The notes under the pieces: model-generated
What the model saw: only the letters and a program-made list of their open reading frames with translations
What the model was told of the DNA's origin: nothing
Database searches by the model: none
Source of the DNA: Wolbachia endosymbiont of Cylisticus convexus
GTDB taxonomy: Bacteria > Pseudomonadota > Alphaproteobacteria > Rickettsiales > Anaplasmataceae
Direction: 5' to 3'
Assembly: GCF_003344345.1 (NCBI RefSeq)
Contig: NZ_QPIP01000005.1
Span: 1-37,963 of the forward strand
DNA: 37,963 bases
Part shown: positions 8,585 through 19,285 of the stretch, in pieces
How positions within the stretch are numbered: position 1 is the stretch's first letter
Layout of the letters: each line of letters starts with the position of its first letter
Translations under genes and position numbers: made by a program

Positions 8585-9424
8585 ATGACAAATTTACCTG
8601 AAGTTACCATACGTGATTTAGCTGAAGCTGGTGTACATTTTGGCCATAAAATTAGTCGCTGGAATCCCAAAATGGCCCCATATATATACGGTATACATCA
8701 AGAGAATCATATACACATAATTGACCTGCGAAAAACATTATCGTTGCTAAAAGTAGCAATAAAAGCTTTGTACGACGTTGCATCTCAAGGTGGTCGCATT
8801 CTATTTGTTAGTACGAAATTTCAAGCTTTGGACATTGTTGCAAGTGAAGCGGTTCGTTGTGGTCAATATTATGTAAATCATCGATGGCCTGGCGGTATGC
8901 TTACTAATTGGAACACTGTTTCTTCTTCGATAAGAACCTTGATACAATATGAGAAAATATTAAATGATGAAGATAGTATCTTAACAAAAAAAGAATTAGG
9001 AAATATTGAAAAGAAAAGGCGAAAGCTTGATCAGACACTGGGTGGCATTAGAGAAATGGGAGCAGTTCCTGATATTTTATTTATTATTGATACTAACAAA
9101 GAGCATATAGCAGTTAAAGAGGCTAAAAAACTGGGCATTCCAATTGTTGCAGTACTTGATACCAATTCTGATCCAGATGATATTGTCTATCCTATACCAG
9201 GAAATGATGACTCAAGAAAATCAATAGAGCTCTATTGTAAATTAGTTGCTAACTATATATTAGCTGGAATAGAGTCTAGTTTGGCAAAGTCTAAAGTTAA
9301 GATTGATGATATAAAGAGTGATGAGCTTATTATTCAAGAAAAAGAAGAGGGTATTGTGCAAACTAAAAAGAAGCGTAGTAAGGTTCACACAGAAAAAGAA
9401 AGGGAGGTAATAATAAGTAAATGA
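8585..9424 (+). CDS. rpsB: 30S ribosomal protein S2
   Basis: S2 is a late-assembling small-subunit protein, needed with bS1 for initiation complex formation. I start it at ATG 8585, because GGAGGAG lies just before it; an in-frame ATG at 8555 would place that ribosome binding site inside the coding region. The 279-residue product begins [12 protein letters not shown] and has the family motifs [28 protein letters not shown] and [10 protein letters not shown], then the [21 protein letters not shown] segment in two recognisable halves. The C-terminal tail is Lys-rich ([16 protein letters not shown]). Its stop overlaps the tsf start (ATGA), as in the common rpsB-tsf operon. Confidence 0.97.
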   Translation: MTNLPEVTIRDLAEAGVHFGHKISRWNPKMAPYIYGIHQENHIHIIDLRKTLSLLKVAIKALYDVASQGGRILFVSTKFQALDIVASEAVRCGQYYVNHRWPGGMLTNWNTVSSSIRTLIQYEKILNDEDSILTKKELGNIEKKRRKLDQTLGGIREMGAVPDILFIIDTNKEHIAVKEAKKLGIPIVAVLDTNSDPDDIVYPIPGNDDSRKSIELYCKLVANYILAGIESSLAKSKVKIDDIKSDELIIQEKEEGIVQTKKKRSKVHTEKEREVIISK

Positions 9425-10258
9425 AGATGGATTCAGGTAGTATAAGGGAATTACGCGATAGAACAGGGCTTGGCTTAAGCGACTGTAAGAAAGCGTTAGA
9501 AGAGTGTGATGGTGATATTAGGAAAGCCATTGATAAGTTACGTACAATAGGACTTGCTAAAGCTGACAAAAAGTCTGATAGAGTAGCTTCGGATGGGCTT
9601 ATTGCTATGTGCTTGACTGAAAATTATGGTGTATTGGTTGAACTCAATTGTGAAACTGATTTTGTTGCAAGAAACGAAAAATTCATAGAATTAGTTTCAA
9701 ATTTAGCATCAATCGCTTGTCAAGAACGCTGTACTAGTGTTGATGAGTTAAAAAATGCCAAATATGGAGACATTGGCACAGTGCAGGGAGCTATTATGAA
9801 CGGTACATCAGTTCTTGGTGAAAAGTTAGAGTTAAGCAAGCTTTGCTATCTGGAGGCTAAGGATGGGATTGTTGCTGGTTATGTACATGGTGATGTGCGT
9901 AGTTTAGGTAAGATTGGTGCCTTAATTGTATTGCAATCATGTAGTGATAAGGCAAAATTACAAGAGATTGGAAAGCAAATAGCTATGCATGTAGTTGCTA
10001 TGAAACCTGAAGCCTTGTCTATAGATGATTTAGATCGGGTGAAGTTAAGCAATGAGCGTTCTATAATCGAAGAGCAAGTAAAGAGCTTAAATAAACCTGA
10101 AGAAGTAGCAAAAAAAATAGTAGATGGACGAATGGTTAAATACTATGAAGAAGTTGTTCTGCTAGAGCAGAAGTTTATAAAAGATGATAAAATGAAGATT
10201 TCTGATTTTATAGAATCAAATGCTGTTAAATTAGCTAATTATAAGTTACTTGCTTTGG

Positions 10259-10275
<17 letters not shown>
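9421..10275 (+). CDS. tsf: Translation elongation factor Ts
   Basis: EF-Ts is the guanine nucleotide exchange factor for EF-Tu. The 284-residue protein has the N-terminal UBA-like domain ([19 protein letters not shown]), then the conserved [15 protein letters not shown] motif whose Asp-Phe contacts the EF-Tu nucleotide site, and a core with [12 protein letters not shown]. Length is typical. The start ATG at 9421 overlaps the rpsB stop and has AGGGAGGT at 9401-9408; ATG 9427 is an alternative start. Translational coupling to rpsB is likely. The 3' end overlaps the beginning of pyrH. Confidence 0.97.
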
Positions 10276-11002
<727 letters not shown>

Positions 11003-11009
11003 GTAATTT

Positions 11010-11567
11010 ATGTTAAACGAAATAAAAGCTAAAACAAAAGAAAGAATGCTAAAAACTATTCAGTCTTTTCATGATGATATGAAAGGTGTGCGTACTGGTA
11101 GAGCTAACGCATCATTACTTGATGGTATAGTTGTAAATATCTATGGTGGGCATCAAAAACTGAACCAAGTTGCAGGTGTTTCAGCTATAGATAACAAAAC
11201 TCTATCAGTTAAAGTTTGGGATATCACTGTTATGGGTGAAGTAAAAAATGCGATACTAAATGCTAACCTGAATTTAAATCCTGCTGTTGAAGGCAATACT
11301 ATACGTATAGCTCTTCCGGACTTAACGCAAGAAACCCGTGAAAAATTAGTGAAATTATTGCATCAATTTTCTGAAAATGCACGAGTTGCGATTAGAAATA
11401 TACGCAGAGATGTTATGGAAGAAATAGAGGAAATGAAGAAAAATAAGGAAATCTCAGAAGATGATTTTCATGGTGCCAAAAAGGAAATACAAAACATTAC
11501 TGATGATAATGTAAAAAAAATCGATGACGACTTATCTATTAAAGAAAAGGATATATTGCATCATTAG
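11010..11567 (+). CDS. frr: Ribosome recycling factor
   Basis: RRF splits post-termination ribosomes together with EF-G. The 185-residue protein has full family length with FHDDMKGVRTGRANASLLDG near the N-terminus, then IYGGHQKLNQVAGVSA, the LNLNPAVEGNTIRIALPDLT block and ARVAIRNIRRDVMEEIEEM. It starts 8 bp after the pyrH stop and closes the rpsB-tsf-pyrH-frr unit. Intact, in contrast to the damaged pyrH immediately upstream. Confidence 0.97.
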   Translation: MLNEIKAKTKERMLKTIQSFHDDMKGVRTGRANASLLDGIVVNIYGGHQKLNQVAGVSAIDNKTLSVKVWDITVMGEVKNAILNANLNLNPAVEGNTIRIALPDLTQETREKLVKLLHQFSENARVAIRNIRRDVMEEIEEMKKNKEISEDDFHGAKKEIQNITDDNVKKIDDDLSIKEKDILHH

Positions 11568-11788
11568 GTTAATATGAAAGAAATCTTCAGTAGTGAAAAA
11601 ACATACAAGGGTGTCGTACAGACGCAACTGTATGAGTGCTGTGATTCATAGTTTATCTAGATCTCAGTATTATGCACACAATTATCGCACATTACTATTT
11701 GCAGGTAGTTTGCATAGTAGATGATGTTATTTCAGACTGGAACCAATCTTTATGTAATCTCACTAAAAACGCGGGAGTGTTAAATAAA
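11568..11788. other. Intergenic region after frr, no gene supported
   Basis: About 220 bp between frr and the IS4-type remnant. An ATG at 11574 opens only 25 codons, and a second ATG near 11631 opens 32 codons in another frame; neither resembles a known protein. The expected next gene of the conserved cluster (an isoprenyl synthase in many bacteria) is absent, so the IS insertion may mark a rearrangement. Confidence 0.5.
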
Positions 11789-13103
11789 CCATACGCGTCA
11801 AGTTAAGGAATGTAGAGAGCTTAACCCTGGTCTTCCTATATCTGTCTTTCAAAGAAAACTTTGACCAGATTACAGTAAGCTTTTTTAGAAAAATTTTTAA
11901 ATTACTGACAATATTATTTAATATCAAAAAGAGCTCTCTAACCCACCTTTTCAATTCAATAAATGCCTTTGTTAAACTGTGTTCTTTTTTAGTTTTGTAA
12001 TCATTCCGTGAAATACGAGAATAGCACATAATTTTGTGTATAGCTCGCATAATACTCTAAATGGATTTGTCTTTCCTTTTAGTTTATCAAGATTGATATG
12101 ACTTTTATATAGTTTAAATAGTAATTCGATTTGCCATCTTACTCTATAAACCGTCAACAGCATTAATTTTACTCTCTGGAACATTAGTTATAAATATTGA
12201 CCAATCTAATAACTTTTGATTCTTTTTAGAAGATATGTGATTTTGCTAATTTATTAGCTTTTCTTCTTCTGGCTAGAGACTGTTAGTTTTTGACATATAA
12301 TTCTTACCTGAATTTTTACTTCCTTTCCTAATCTTTTTCTGAAGATAATTGACCTTCCAAATACTCCAATAGCTCTGTTTTTTGATTTATCATATATGTT
12401 GGTATCAACGACTTATGAAATAAGCTCCTATTTCATTGATTTGTTTAAAAGAACTAGGCACAAAGTAGCCAAAATCAAAAAATCATTGGCTGTTCAAGAT
12501 AATCCCTATAACCTTGATCTGACCTCCATTAAATTTAATTTATCTAGCGCTTGATTCAGGTAATCAAAGACTAACTGTAGCTTTATTCTTGATTTAGTAT
12601 TACTCTCACAATCTCTATAGCTACCCTTTGTACATATCTTTCATGCTACCGGGTAGGCTAATGTAGCTGCTATCCAATAATTTAACTTCCTAATTGCTGT
12701 AAAATTTTGCAATCAATCCGTAGTTAAATAAACACAAAATACATTTGTTTCATAAACTCAACTGCTTCTTCATTAAACCTAAACCCTGTTTTGTAATTTC
12801 TATCGAGTCTTCATTTAGCAATTGGCACATTGTTTCTATGCTGCAATCATCAACTCCTAATGTTACCAAAAACCATAGCTTTTATGAATAATGAGCCATT
12901 AAGTTTTCTCTTTCTTTTTATAAAACCTACTGCAATTGATATTTTGTCTGCTTTTTCATTAAAGAATTCATTGAGGTCTTTTTATAAGCAAGCTATATTG
13001 CAAGTTCTCTCATTCATATATCCAGGAAAACTTATACCTTATTATTCTATCTCTTTCATACCTTTATTTCCTTAATTTGACGCTTATGCTTTTTTGAACA
13101 TTC
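11789..13103 (-). mobile_element. Decayed IS4-type element
   Basis: Terminal inverted repeats are recognisable: left ccatacgcgtcaagttaagg (11792-11811), right ccttaatttgacgcttatg (about 13071-13089). The outer flanks no longer match, so no target duplication is seen. The transposase on the minus strand is fragmented. An N-terminal piece near 12950-12870 reads KADKISIAVGFIKRKRKLNG. A catalytic C-terminal piece at 12184-11972 reads LTVYRVRWQIELLFKLYKSH, with the YREK-like segment of IS4 transposases, and continues in another frame to about 11800. Many stops lie between them. Its ends and left interior match the MITE-like element at 2798-3012. Confidence 0.8.
11800..13060 (-). pseudogene. IS4-family transposase remnant
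   Basis: This is the coding part of the element at 11789-13103. The best preserved piece is at 12184-11972, with VYRVRWQIELLFKLYKSH followed by LDKLKGKTNPFRVLCELY, the region around the catalytic glutamate of IS4-type DDE enzymes. It shifts frame near 12000 and continues as SLTKAFIELKRWVRELF and SKFSLKDRYRKTR. The 900 bp upstream hold only short recognisable pieces. It cannot encode an active enzyme. Confidence 0.75.
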
Positions 13104-13290
13104 CCAGCCATTCCTCTAAGATATAGTAATTTAGACTTCCTTACACAATTAACTGTTGAATTTTACATTCCTAGCTGTATTATGATTATATAGCTAAAGT
13201 GTTCTAGGTTTACTGACTATAGCGGTATGGCGTAGGGCTGCACTAGCTATATATACTTAGCTCTTTTTTTATAAACGTAAGGTGTTTTAT
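13104..13290. other. Intergenic region with candidate promoter
   Basis: AT-rich spacer between the IS4-type remnant and the small gene at 13291. TTGAAT followed after 16 bp by TATTAT (about 13154-13181) is a plausible promoter. Nothing else is recognised. Confidence 0.35.
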
Positions 13291-13599
13291 ATGTCAGACC
13301 TTTTCTATATTGAAACTACGTGTTGTGTGGACGGTCAGTGTGATGTCTATACAGGGGAAGTGAGTTTTAATGATGTCATGTTAGGCAAGTTCAGTCTAAA
13401 TTCGTGCAGCGGGAAAGAAGCTATGATAAATCTAAACGTTATTACATTCGATATTAATATCGCTATTGATGGTCAAAATGGAAAGACAATAAAGAGAGAC
13501 CTTAAAGGTCTTGAATTTGTAACTAAAGATGATGGTTCTTGGTATATTAATAAGGATTTTGGTAATGATAAATTTGAAATTATAGTAAAGCAATCATAA
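13291..13599 (+). CDS. Small conserved-looking protein of unknown function
   Basis: A 102-residue protein with start ATG 13291, chosen because TAAGG lies 8 bp upstream; a GTG at 13282 is in frame but overlaps that site. It has no signal peptide or membrane helix. The N-terminal third is Cys-containing (TTCCVDGQCDVYTGEV), and the rest alternates polar and hydrophobic residues as in a beta-rich fold (NVITFDINIAIDGQNGK, FEIIVKQS). It ends 2 bp before the convergent stop of the ftsI pseudogene. The codon pattern and clean frame support a real gene, but I do not recognise the family. Confidence 0.6.
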   Translation: MSDLFYIETTCCVDGQCDVYTGEVSFNDVMLGKFSLNSCSGKEAMINLNVITFDINIAIDGQNGKTIKRDLKGLEFVTKDDGSWYINKDFGNDKFEIIVKQS

Positions 13600-13601
13600 T
13601 T

Positions 13602-15139
13602 TTACATCTCAGGTGTAACATTTAGTATAGGCGCTATTCTATCTATAATGTTCTTTACTATAGGCGCAGCAATTATTCCCCCGGTATGGTGTATCCCTTG
13701 AGGCTCATCAATAGCAATTAGCACTATATACCTTGGGTCAAGCATAGTCAGCACTCCTATAAATGACGCTATGTTTGCATCTTTGCTATATTTACCATCA
13801 TCTACAACTTTTTCCGCCGATTCGGTCTTTCCCCCTATTGAATATGCCTTTATTTTTGCTTTTCTGCCAGTGCCATCTGTTACTGCTGCGCGTAATAATT
13901 TTCTCATTTCCCTGGAAGTTCTTCTTGAGATAATTTGCTCTCCTATACTTCTCTTATTCAACATCAAGGTTGTGTTATGAAATACCCCATTGTTGATTAA
14001 TGCTGCTGCAGTTTGTGCAAGATGTATAGGAGTTACAGCTATGCCATAACCATAAGATGCTGTTATTAAAGTGTTTTCACTCCGTTTATCCGGGATTATC
14101 GGTGTAGATTTTTCTGGTACTTCTATTTTTAAAGGAGAAAATAGCTTTAAAGTATTCTACTTGTTTTTCAATGCCTAATTTGACTGCAATTTTCGCTGCA
14201 CCAATGTTGAATGATTTTACAAATATATCTTGCACAGTAATTTTTGGAATTTTAGATTTGTGAAAATCCTGAATTTTATACTTTCCAATGGTGATTGGTG
14301 TTGATACATCATATAAATCGCTAGTTTTTGTAACGTTTGCATCAAGCGCTGCGGCTATTGTAAAGAATTTTAGCACCGATTCCATCGTCATACACCCCAA
14401 GACTGGCGCGATTAAACTTTTGTACGTCTTCTGCCTTATTCTGTAGGTTGGGGTTAAAATCAGGTAGACTGACCATTGAGATGACTTCACTATTTCTCAC
14501 ATTTAAAACAATTCTTACTCCGCCGAGTGCCTGATATCTGCTTACAGCTTTATAGTTAGCTCTTTATGCACTATGCTTTGCACTCGTGTATCTAAGTATG
14601 GGCTTTTCTTGCTCATTGTTTTTACTTATATATGCCTCAACTCCTGCAATACCGTTGCCATCTATGTCAGTGTAACCAAGCACGTGTGAAAATAAATTAC
14701 TGTGAGGATATATACGTTTTATATCGTTATAGAAATTTATTCCTGGCACGCCGGCATTTTTTATTACTAACAGTTCTTTTGGAGTCAAGTGCCGCTTTAT
14801 CCAAGCAAATTTCTTTTCTGAAGTAAGTACTCTATATAAGTTCTCGTATTCAAGATCATTCAAAATAGAACACAGTTGTGCTGCTATACTTTCCGGATTC
14901 TTTACTTTGGTTGCATCTGTATATAGTGATGTTGTGGGCACATTTGTTGCTATTACCACTCCATTTCTATCTAAAATATCAGTTTGTTTATGTACTATAT
15001 TATCTTTCCTAAAATTTTCTGAAGTAGTAGGTTGATCAAATGTTAAAGAGAATATGCAAAAAATAATTATTATATAAAATATAAATAATGGTACTATAAA
15101 ACACAGTGAGCGGAGCTTATTTTTAAGTAATGCTTGCAT
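13602..15139 (-). pseudogene. ftsI: Penicillin-binding protein FtsI, multiply frameshifted
   Basis: FtsI is the septal peptidoglycan transpeptidase. Pieces in order are an N-terminal membrane helix (LCFIVPLFIFYIIIIFCIF), the dimerisation region (DILDRNGVVIATNVPT, FSHVLGYTDIDGNG), then ALGGVRIVLNVRNSEVISMV, the active-site block ESVLKFFTIAAALD (SxxK), KSFNIGAAK (SxN), SYGYGIAVTPIHLAQ and AYSIGGKTESAEK. Single-base indels near 14595, 14550, 14387 and 14135 break the frame; between the first two, LDTRVQSIVHKELT is read in the alternate frame. The KTG motif has become KTE (Glu codon 13821-13823). ATG 15139 is the likely start; TTG 15157 is an in-frame alternative. It is divergent from ispH. No active enzyme can be made. 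Confidence 0.92.
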
Positions 15140-15159
15140 ATTTACTTGATTTGACAAAA

Positions 15160-16086
15160 ATGGAAATTATCTTAGCTGAGCCGCGAGGTTTTTGTGCCGG
15201 GGTAAAAAGAGCTGTGGACATGTTAGCTATTACTTTAGAAAAATACAAAAACAAGTGCCAAGTTTATGTGCTACACGAAATTGTTCACAATAAATATATA
15301 GTAGAGGACTTTAAGAAACAAGGAGTGGTTTTTGTGAACAGTATCGAGAAAATTGAAGATAATGGAGGAATACTGATCTTCAGCGCGCACGGAGTGTCAA
15401 AAAATATAGAAGATGAGGCAAAAAGAAAGGGTATTCAAGTGATTGATGCAACATGTCCTTTAGTCAGCAAAGTGCATAAAGAGGCAAAAAGGTATGAAAA
15501 TAGTGGTAAAGAATTAATTCTCATTGGGCATGAAAACCATCCAGAAGTTAAGGGAATTAGGGGAAGAGTAAACAATCCTATCACTTTAGTACAAACTTTG
15601 CAGGATGTATATGATTTAAAGGTTAAAGATCCAGATAATTTGTCTTATGTTACACAAACCACATTAAGCATCGATGATACTCATGAAATTATTGCTGCTC
15701 TGAAGCTCAGATTTCCAAGTATAATAGGTCCAGATTTAAAGGACATATGCTATGCAACGCAAAACAGACAAAATGCTGTTAAAAAGCTAGCTGAAATTGT
15801 AGACATGGTATTAGTTGTAGGAAGTAAAAATAGTTCAAATTCAAACCGCTTATTAGATCTGTGCACTGCCAGAGGAAAAAAAGCCTACTTGATTGATAAT
15901 TATAGCTGTGTGAATAAAAGCTGGTTTCAAGGCGTAGAAAAGATAGGAATTACTGCAGGTGCTTCTGCTCCTGACATATTAGTTGATGAATTAGTAAATT
16001 ACTTAAAAATAAATATGAATACAAAAGTTTCAGTTATGCCAGATGGGTTCACTGAAAATGTTCAGTTTAAGTGTACTAAATGGTAA
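15160..16086 (+). CDS. ispH: 4-hydroxy-3-methylbut-2-enyl diphosphate reductase
   Basis: IspH (LytB) is the 4Fe-4S enzyme that makes IPP and DMAPP in the last step of the MEP isoprenoid pathway. Starting at ATG 15160 gives 308 residues beginning [20 protein letters not shown]; an upstream in-frame ATG at 15130 would add ten residues before the conserved N-terminus. The three cluster cysteines are in [19 protein letters not shown] and [36 protein letters not shown] and TAGASAPD are also present. It is intact and normal in length. It is divergent from ftsI, with the two starts only about 20 bp apart. Confidence 0.97.
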   Translation: MEIILAEPRGFCAGVKRAVDMLAITLEKYKNKCQVYVLHEIVHNKYIVEDFKKQGVVFVNSIEKIEDNGGILIFSAHGVSKNIEDEAKRKGIQVIDATCPLVSKVHKEAKRYENSGKELILIGHENHPEVKGIRGRVNNPITLVQTLQDVYDLKVKDPDNLSYVTQTTLSIDDTHEIIAALKLRFPSIIGPDLKDICYATQNRQNAVKKLAEIVDMVLVVGSKNSSNSNRLLDLCTARGKKAYLIDNYSCVNKSWFQGVEKIGITAGASAPDILVDELVNYLKINMNTKVSVMPDGFTENVQFKCTKW

Positions 16087-16417
16087 TGTGCAACAAAGTG
16101 CGTCAAACCAAGCCTTTAGTTCAACTCAAATTTCAGTCTATTGGAAAAGAAAATATCAAGCTGATATATAATTCTCGTTTGTCAGGTTAAGTTATGTCTA
16201 GTATACCTTCGCCTTAAGGTAAGAAAATCCTACAGGGGAATACTAAAATATAAAAAACCTTCGTCATATAAATGGGTTAATATTACTACTAATTTTATCA
16301 AAAGTTTATAATATAAATAATGTTGCTGTGAAAATTCATAATAATATTTCCCTCTAATGTTTAATGAATTTCAATACATTACCTTTTTAATTCTAGATAA
16401 GTATACACTTTGTTAAT
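16087..16417. other. Intergenic region upstream of the GspL/PilM-like operon
   Basis: About 330 bp, very AT-rich towards the right. No open frame, tRNA or strong hairpin is supported. It should contain the promoter for the three-gene operon at 16418, but AT content makes individual matches unconvincing. Confidence 0.5.
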
Positions 16418-17857
16418 ATGTTTGGGTCAAAATCCAAAAGTAAGTTTATGCTTTCTATCGGAGAAGAAGGCATAATGTTACTATATTTTAAAAATAATAC
16501 TTTAAATAAAAGGTATTTTGTTAAGGGCAAAAACGATAAAGCAGTTTCCGATTTAATTTCATGTCTTTCATCAGATAAAAAAGCACCTTTATACCTAGTG
16601 CTTAATCATGCAGATCAAAATTACTCGCTACAGTTTATTACAAGGGCAAACAAGATTAGTGCCTATCTATCAGCAAAAATAAAGATGGAGCATTTTTCTC
16701 GTAATAATGACATAAGTTCAGTTTTTTTGGTTGAGAAGCCAAACAAATTCAATCAAAACTGGTGCTACCTTATTGTTTCATCAAAAGCAAAGCATTTAGT
16801 AGAATATTGGTTGAATGTGTTTATTGAGATAGGCTCCAACTTTAAGGGAATATTAATGTTTCCTATAGAAATAAGTAATATAACAAAAAAGATTCTACAT
16901 AAAGATCCTAACAATTGGAAAATTATAGTTGCTGCAACTAAAACGGGAGGCTATAGACAAGTGGTTCTTAAAGAGAATAAAATGGTATTTACGCGTTTAG
17001 TACCATTTACTAATGATAATTTACCAGGAATTATTGCTGGTGGAATATATCAGGAAGTGCAAAATACTATTCGATCCTTAACTAAGTTTGGGTTTGAAAA
17101 AAATAACCCTATCGACCTTTGCATCATAGTGTCAGAAGATATTAAAGCTAGTTTATCAGTCATAAATTTTTCAGAGAACAGTGTGAACATATTAACTCCA
17201 TATGAGTTAGGCAAACTATTAGGAGCAGAACTAGCTATAAGTGAAAAAGATAACTTTTGCGATACCATAATTTTGTTTCACAGCTTTAAGAATAAATTAG
17301 CAGCTATTTTTAATACAAAGGAAACTAAAGAATTTTATCTATTCAATTACCTTTATTTAAACTCTCCTCGAATTTTTCTATACTTCGCTTTGGTTTTAGT
17401 TGTAATTAACGCCCTTTGTTTGCTAAATTTGTATTCAAACTTCAATGTCGCTGATAATTTATCCGCAAAGCAGAGCACCTTAAATAACCAACTAATAAAA
17501 CTTAGCCAAAGCTATAATGTAAAAAAAATAGATGAAATTTACGATTTTATTAATATCAATAATATTTTATCAAAAATAGAATACTCTCCTCTTACACAAG
17601 TTAAGTATGTAGAAAAATTAAAAGTACCAGGTATCGAACTTCGATCATTTGAATGGAATTATAATGAGGCAAAAAGTTATATTACCACAACTTTAAGGTT
17701 TGATTTTCAATCCGGTAAAAATGTTTCTTATCAATACGAGAAACTACAAAAAAATTTAAACGATAATTTTCGTACCTATGACATTAATATTTCTAGCTTA
17801 CCTCCTGCTAAAGAGCAAAACCTATCTATTGATGTTGAAATAGGAGAGGCAATGTAG
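16418..17857 (+). CDS. GspL/PilM-PilN-like membrane protein (tentative)
   Basis: Unrecognised by name; 479 residues. Residues 1-315 have no membrane segment and look like a cytoplasmic domain: a short strand start (FMLSIGEEGIMLLYF) and a KENKMVFTRLVPF segment, as in the actin-like domains of GspL and PilM. One membrane helix follows at about 318-340 (IFLYFALVLVVINALCLL), then about 140 residues predicted outside the membrane with a coiled start and two beta-rich stretches (GIELRSFEWNYNE, ITTTLRFDF). This bitopic layout, cytoplasmic actin-like part plus periplasmic ferredoxin-like part, is that of GspL or a PilM-PilN fusion. It is the first gene of a three-gene operon (gap 4 bp). The assignment rests on architecture and neighbours, not on a clear motif. 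Intact. Confidence 0.55.
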   Translation: MFGSKSKSKFMLSIGEEGIMLLYFKNNTLNKRYFVKGKNDKAVSDLISCLSSDKKAPLYLVLNHADQNYSLQFITRANKISAYLSAKIKMEHFSRNNDISSVFLVEKPNKFNQNWCYLIVSSKAKHLVEYWLNVFIEIGSNFKGILMFPIEISNITKKILHKDPNNWKIIVAATKTGGYRQVVLKENKMVFTRLVPFTNDNLPGIIAGGIYQEVQNTIRSLTKFGFEKNNPIDLCIIVSEDIKASLSVINFSENSVNILTPYELGKLLGAELAISEKDNFCDTIILFHSFKNKLAAIFNTKETKEFYLFNYLYLNSPRIFLYFALVLVVINALCLLNLYSNFNVADNLSAKQSTLNNQLIKLSQSYNVKKIDEIYDFININNILSKIEYSPLTQVKYVEKLKVPGIELRSFEWNYNEAKSYITTTLRFDFQSGKNVSYQYEKLQKNLNDNFRTYDINISSLPPAKEQNLSIDVEIGEAM

Positions 17858-17861
17858 ATTA

Positions 17862-18470
17862 ATGACTATCTCTCAATTAAAAAGAAAAGCTACAATTCAG
17901 TTTATATCTTACTTATTATTATCTACTGTATTAATAGGGTTATCAACATGCTTTTTTATCTATAACAAGAAGGTTTATAATAAAAATCAAACCGCGGTTG
18001 AGGAAATACGTTCTATTAACTTACAGATTACTGAAATTCAGAAAAAAGAAATCATTCTAAATAAAAATCTAGATTCATGGAAAAGAATTTCTTCTTCAAA
18101 TTTACATAGTAGTAAATATATTGCAAACTTAAATTTTGAGCTTAACAAGCTATACAAAAGATACTACATATTAGAACCTGAAATATCAATTTCTATACCT
18201 GAAGAAACTGAGCTCTACAGCAAAAGTAAACGCACAAAAATAATAAAAAGTGAAGTGGTCCTAAATTTAAGCTCAATCAGCGATAAGCATATTTTTTTAT
18301 TTCTACAGTCTATTCCAAATCTGCCTGGTTATGTTATGATCAAATCTCTTATTTTAAATAAGCAGAGAAATATTGATGCTGCAGATATAAATCAGATTTT
18401 AAGTGGTAATATGATAGAGGTAGTAAGAGCTAATATAATTTTTGATTGGTATACCATATTAAGTAGATGA
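17862..18470 (+). CDS. PilO/GspM-like membrane protein (tentative)
   Basis: A 202-residue protein with a short cytoplasmic N-terminus (MTISQLKRKATIQF), one membrane helix (about 15-33, ISYLLLSTVLIGLSTCFFIY), a predicted coiled coil (about 40-75, Lys/Glu/Ile-rich with EEIRSINLQITEIQKKE) and a C-terminal mixed alpha/beta domain ending FDWYTILSR. This is the architecture of PilO and GspM, which pair with PilN/GspL in the inner-membrane assembly platform. It starts 4 bp after the upstream gene and overlaps the downstream start (ATGA), so translation is probably coupled. Sequence similarity to named PilO proteins is not obvious by eye. Confidence 0.5.
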   Translation: MTISQLKRKATIQFISYLLLSTVLIGLSTCFFIYNKKVYNKNQTAVEEIRSINLQITEIQKKEIILNKNLDSWKRISSSNLHSSKYIANLNFELNKLYKRYYILEPEISISIPEETELYSKSKRTKIIKSEVVLNLSSISDKHIFLFLQSIPNLPGYVMIKSLILNKQRNIDAADINQILSGNMIEVVRANIIFDWYTILSR

Positions 18471-19273
18471 ATATAAAGCTGTTTTTTATTTTTACGCTGC
18501 TATTTTTCAATGTCAGCGCATATTGCAATTGTGAAGATCTTGTAGAAAATATAGGAATTTGTAAAAAATATTCTTGCCGGCAATATATTAGTAATGAAGA
18601 TTTTATTGAGCATAAAATATTAGGGTTAAATAGTGAAAATTTATGTGTATATATAGAAAGACAAGGCAATGATGAAATAGTTTGTCATCATTCTAATTAT
18701 GGAATGATGATAGAAAAGAAGTATTTTAAAAGTATTTTAAAAGTTGGAAATCAAGAGATTAATGATTTTATTGATATAGCAAATTTGCGTGCAAAGGAGT
18801 GTTTTTTTATCAACAATTATAAACCAAGCTATATAGATCGAGACGATATAATAAAGGAGGCAACAGAGAGTGACTCTAATACTTTGTCGCAATATAGTAA
18901 CATAAAAAGCATGTTTTTTGATGAAGAATCAGTTAATAGAATAGTCAGTGAGATGGAAAAGTTTAACTTACAATCTTCAGGAGCTGCAAAAGAGGAAAAT
19001 TTTAATTGTAAAGTAGTAAGTTTAGATTCAATTTTATACTTTTCTCCAAATACATGGAGAATATGGGTAAATGGAAAGCTGTTTATAAATACTAAGGATT
19101 TAAAAGTGCACTCAGTAACTGAAAATTATGTAACTTTTTCATGGGCTGTAGACCAAAAGATAACAAAAGAACGGATAAGCAATTCTAAAAATGTACATTT
19201 TGGACATGGAGGTATTATGTTTACGCTTTATCCAGAACAAAAATTTGATTTAGATAGTTTATCTATTAAATAA
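18467..19273 (+). CDS. Exported protein, third gene of platform-like operon
   Basis: A 268-residue protein with a clear N-terminal signal peptide (MNIKLFFIFTLLFFNVSAYC, cleavage likely near residues 18-20). The mature part has several Cys in its first 90 residues (CEDLVENIGICKKYSC, NLCVY, IVCHHS, KECFF), which suggests disulfides in the periplasm. The C-terminal 80 residues contain ILYFSPNTWRIWVNGKLF followed by VTENYVTFSW, reminiscent of the small beta domains of GspC/PilP/GspB that read as an inner-to-outer membrane linker. It overlaps the preceding gene by 4 bp and ends 12 bp before tRNA-Arg. The role is inferred from operon position and topology; I do not recognise the family directly. 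Confidence 0.5.
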   Translation: MNIKLFFIFTLLFFNVSAYCNCEDLVENIGICKKYSCRQYISNEDFIEHKILGLNSENLCVYIERQGNDEIVCHHSNYGMMIEKKYFKSILKVGNQEINDFIDIANLRAKECFFINNYKPSYIDRDDIIKEATESDSNTLSQYSNIKSMFFDEESVNRIVSEMEKFNLQSSGAAKEENFNCKVVSLDSILYFSPNTWRIWVNGKLFINTKDLKVHSVTENYVTFSWAVDQKITKERISNSKNVHFGHGGIMFTLYPEQKFDLDSLSIK

Positions 19274-19285
19274 TCTAATACATTT

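Noticed and set aside
12830..13075. Plus-strand frame of 81 codons
   Set aside because: It is antisense to the N-terminal part of the IS4-type transposase remnant.
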